From: Tetrahymena elliotti 4EA
Lineage: Eukaryota > Ciliophora > Oligohymenophorea > Hymenostomatida > Tetrahymenidae
DNA length: 64,000 nt
Assembly: GCA_000231825.2 (NCBI GenBank)
Contig: JH720339.1
Coordinates: forward strand, 557,285 to 621,284
Reading direction: 5' to 3'
Numbering within the stretch: position 1 is the stretch's first letter; the number at the start of each line of letters is the position of its first letter. A program made the translations under genes and the position numbers. This document shows positions 63,283-64,000 of the stretch, piece after piece. The notes under the pieces are model-generated. The model saw only the letters and a program-made list of their open reading frames with translations. It made no database searches and was not told where the DNA came from.

Positions 63283-64000
63283 TTCTAATATATTAATTAT
63301 TTAATTAAGTTAATTCCTTTTATATCCTTATCCATAAATACATAAATCAATACTAAAAAAAATAAAATTCAAAAATGGTATTCTTGAGATATTTATTTTA
63401 TATTTTATCAAAAATTGTTAGTTTTTATTTATAATTTTTTTAGCTTCATTTTTCGATTTTTTCAACAAAAAATTCAGAATATTTGAGGAAGTAAAAATGA
63501 TTTAAAATTTGATATCAAACATAAAAATAGTAAAGTTGAAAAATAATATTCTGTAAATAAATTAAACAAATATTTTTATTTTCCTTTTATTAACTCATAA
63601 TAAATTTATTTCATTTTATTTTATTAATTTTAAAATTTCAATAATAAACAGTTCATCATAATTCATGAAATTATTGAGATAAATAAAATGATATTTTTTA
63701 AACCTATAAAAATAAAAGATCACATCTTAGATAAAATAAGTAGAAATATATTCTTTTTTCAAGCACTCAAAATAATTAAAAGATTTTAAATTCAAATTTT
63801 TAGAAAAAAGGAAAAAAAATAAAAAAATTTAGAAGTGAAAAATAATTAAATAAAATAAATTTTAAGAAGGTAAATTCTTTAGAAGACATATACAAATAAC
63901 AGTTTATAAATATTTGGTGAATAAATAAAACATATAATATTAGTATTTTATATATTTAATTTATATAATAATATTCTATGAAATAAAAGAGATAAAAAAA
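63283..64000. other. intergenic sequence to window end
   Basis: AT-rich sequence after the kelch gene; no supported gene or RNA. No telomeric C4A2 repeat is seen at this end. Confidence 0.6.

Noticed and set aside
1..64000. CRISPR array, rRNA, tRNA or transposase
   Set aside because: No evenly spaced direct repeats, no rRNA core, no A-box and B-box pair and no transposase motif were seen while reading both strands. A covariance-model tRNA scan would be needed to be certain.

Overview
This is about 64 kb of a ciliate somatic (macronuclear) genome. It is very AT-rich. Every long conserved reading frame is full of in-frame TAA and TAG and ends at TGA, so TAA/TAG encode Gln and TGA is the only stop. 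Introns are short (mostly 41-290 nt), start GTA(A) and end TAG or AAG, and restore homology when removed. Intron size and style fit an oligohymenophorean such as Tetrahymena or a relative better than Paramecium. The genus is inferred. No telomere, rRNA, tRNA, CRISPR array or transposase was seen. All gene models were assembled by hand from frame, splice signals and family motifs.

Left part (1-19.6 kb): a possible phospholipid scramblase (2272-2988), then on the minus strand a Neo1/ATP9-type P4 phospholipid flippase (4029-8673) whose A-domain motif reads DGKT instead of DGET. Next come mannose-6-phosphate isomerase (10033-11410) and a tandem duplication of an ERI1-type 3'-5' exonuclease with a RanBP2 zinc finger; the first copy is frameshifted (11874-12880) and the second is intact (13651-15291). 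After them lie a possible membrane protein ORF, a small probable mitochondrial protein on the minus strand with a 9-nt exon, and a calcineurin-B-like protein (17811-18685). Two short structured non-coding candidates sit here, at 15574-15614 and about 16500-16580.

Middle (19.6-41 kb): a large disordered Gln/Ser/Asn-rich protein on the minus strand (19600-24432), a MATE-family transporter (25830-27796), an MFS transporter (30927-32519), a membrane RING-CH ubiquitin ligase (33404-35478) and a 1,111-residue Asn/Ser/Gln-rich protein (37035-40740). AT-rich spacers of 0.9-3.1 kb separate them.

Right part (41.8-63.3 kb): the most interesting locus. Two adjacent same-strand genes encode paralogous CHAT protease-STAND NTPase proteins, an NLR-like architecture. 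The first (41840-46869, 1,513 aa) has an intact CHAT His/Cys pair but a P-loop without its Lys. The second (48342-59609, 3,510 aa) carries two modules in one frame: an intact CHAT plus intact P-loop, then a degenerate CHAT-like region plus an intact P-loop, followed by a roughly 1,100-residue low-complexity tail. A kelch-repeat protein (60702-63282) follows. The pattern of preserved and lost active sites suggests a protease-sensor system in which the members may work together. That is an inference from sequence, as is any role in immunity or cell death.
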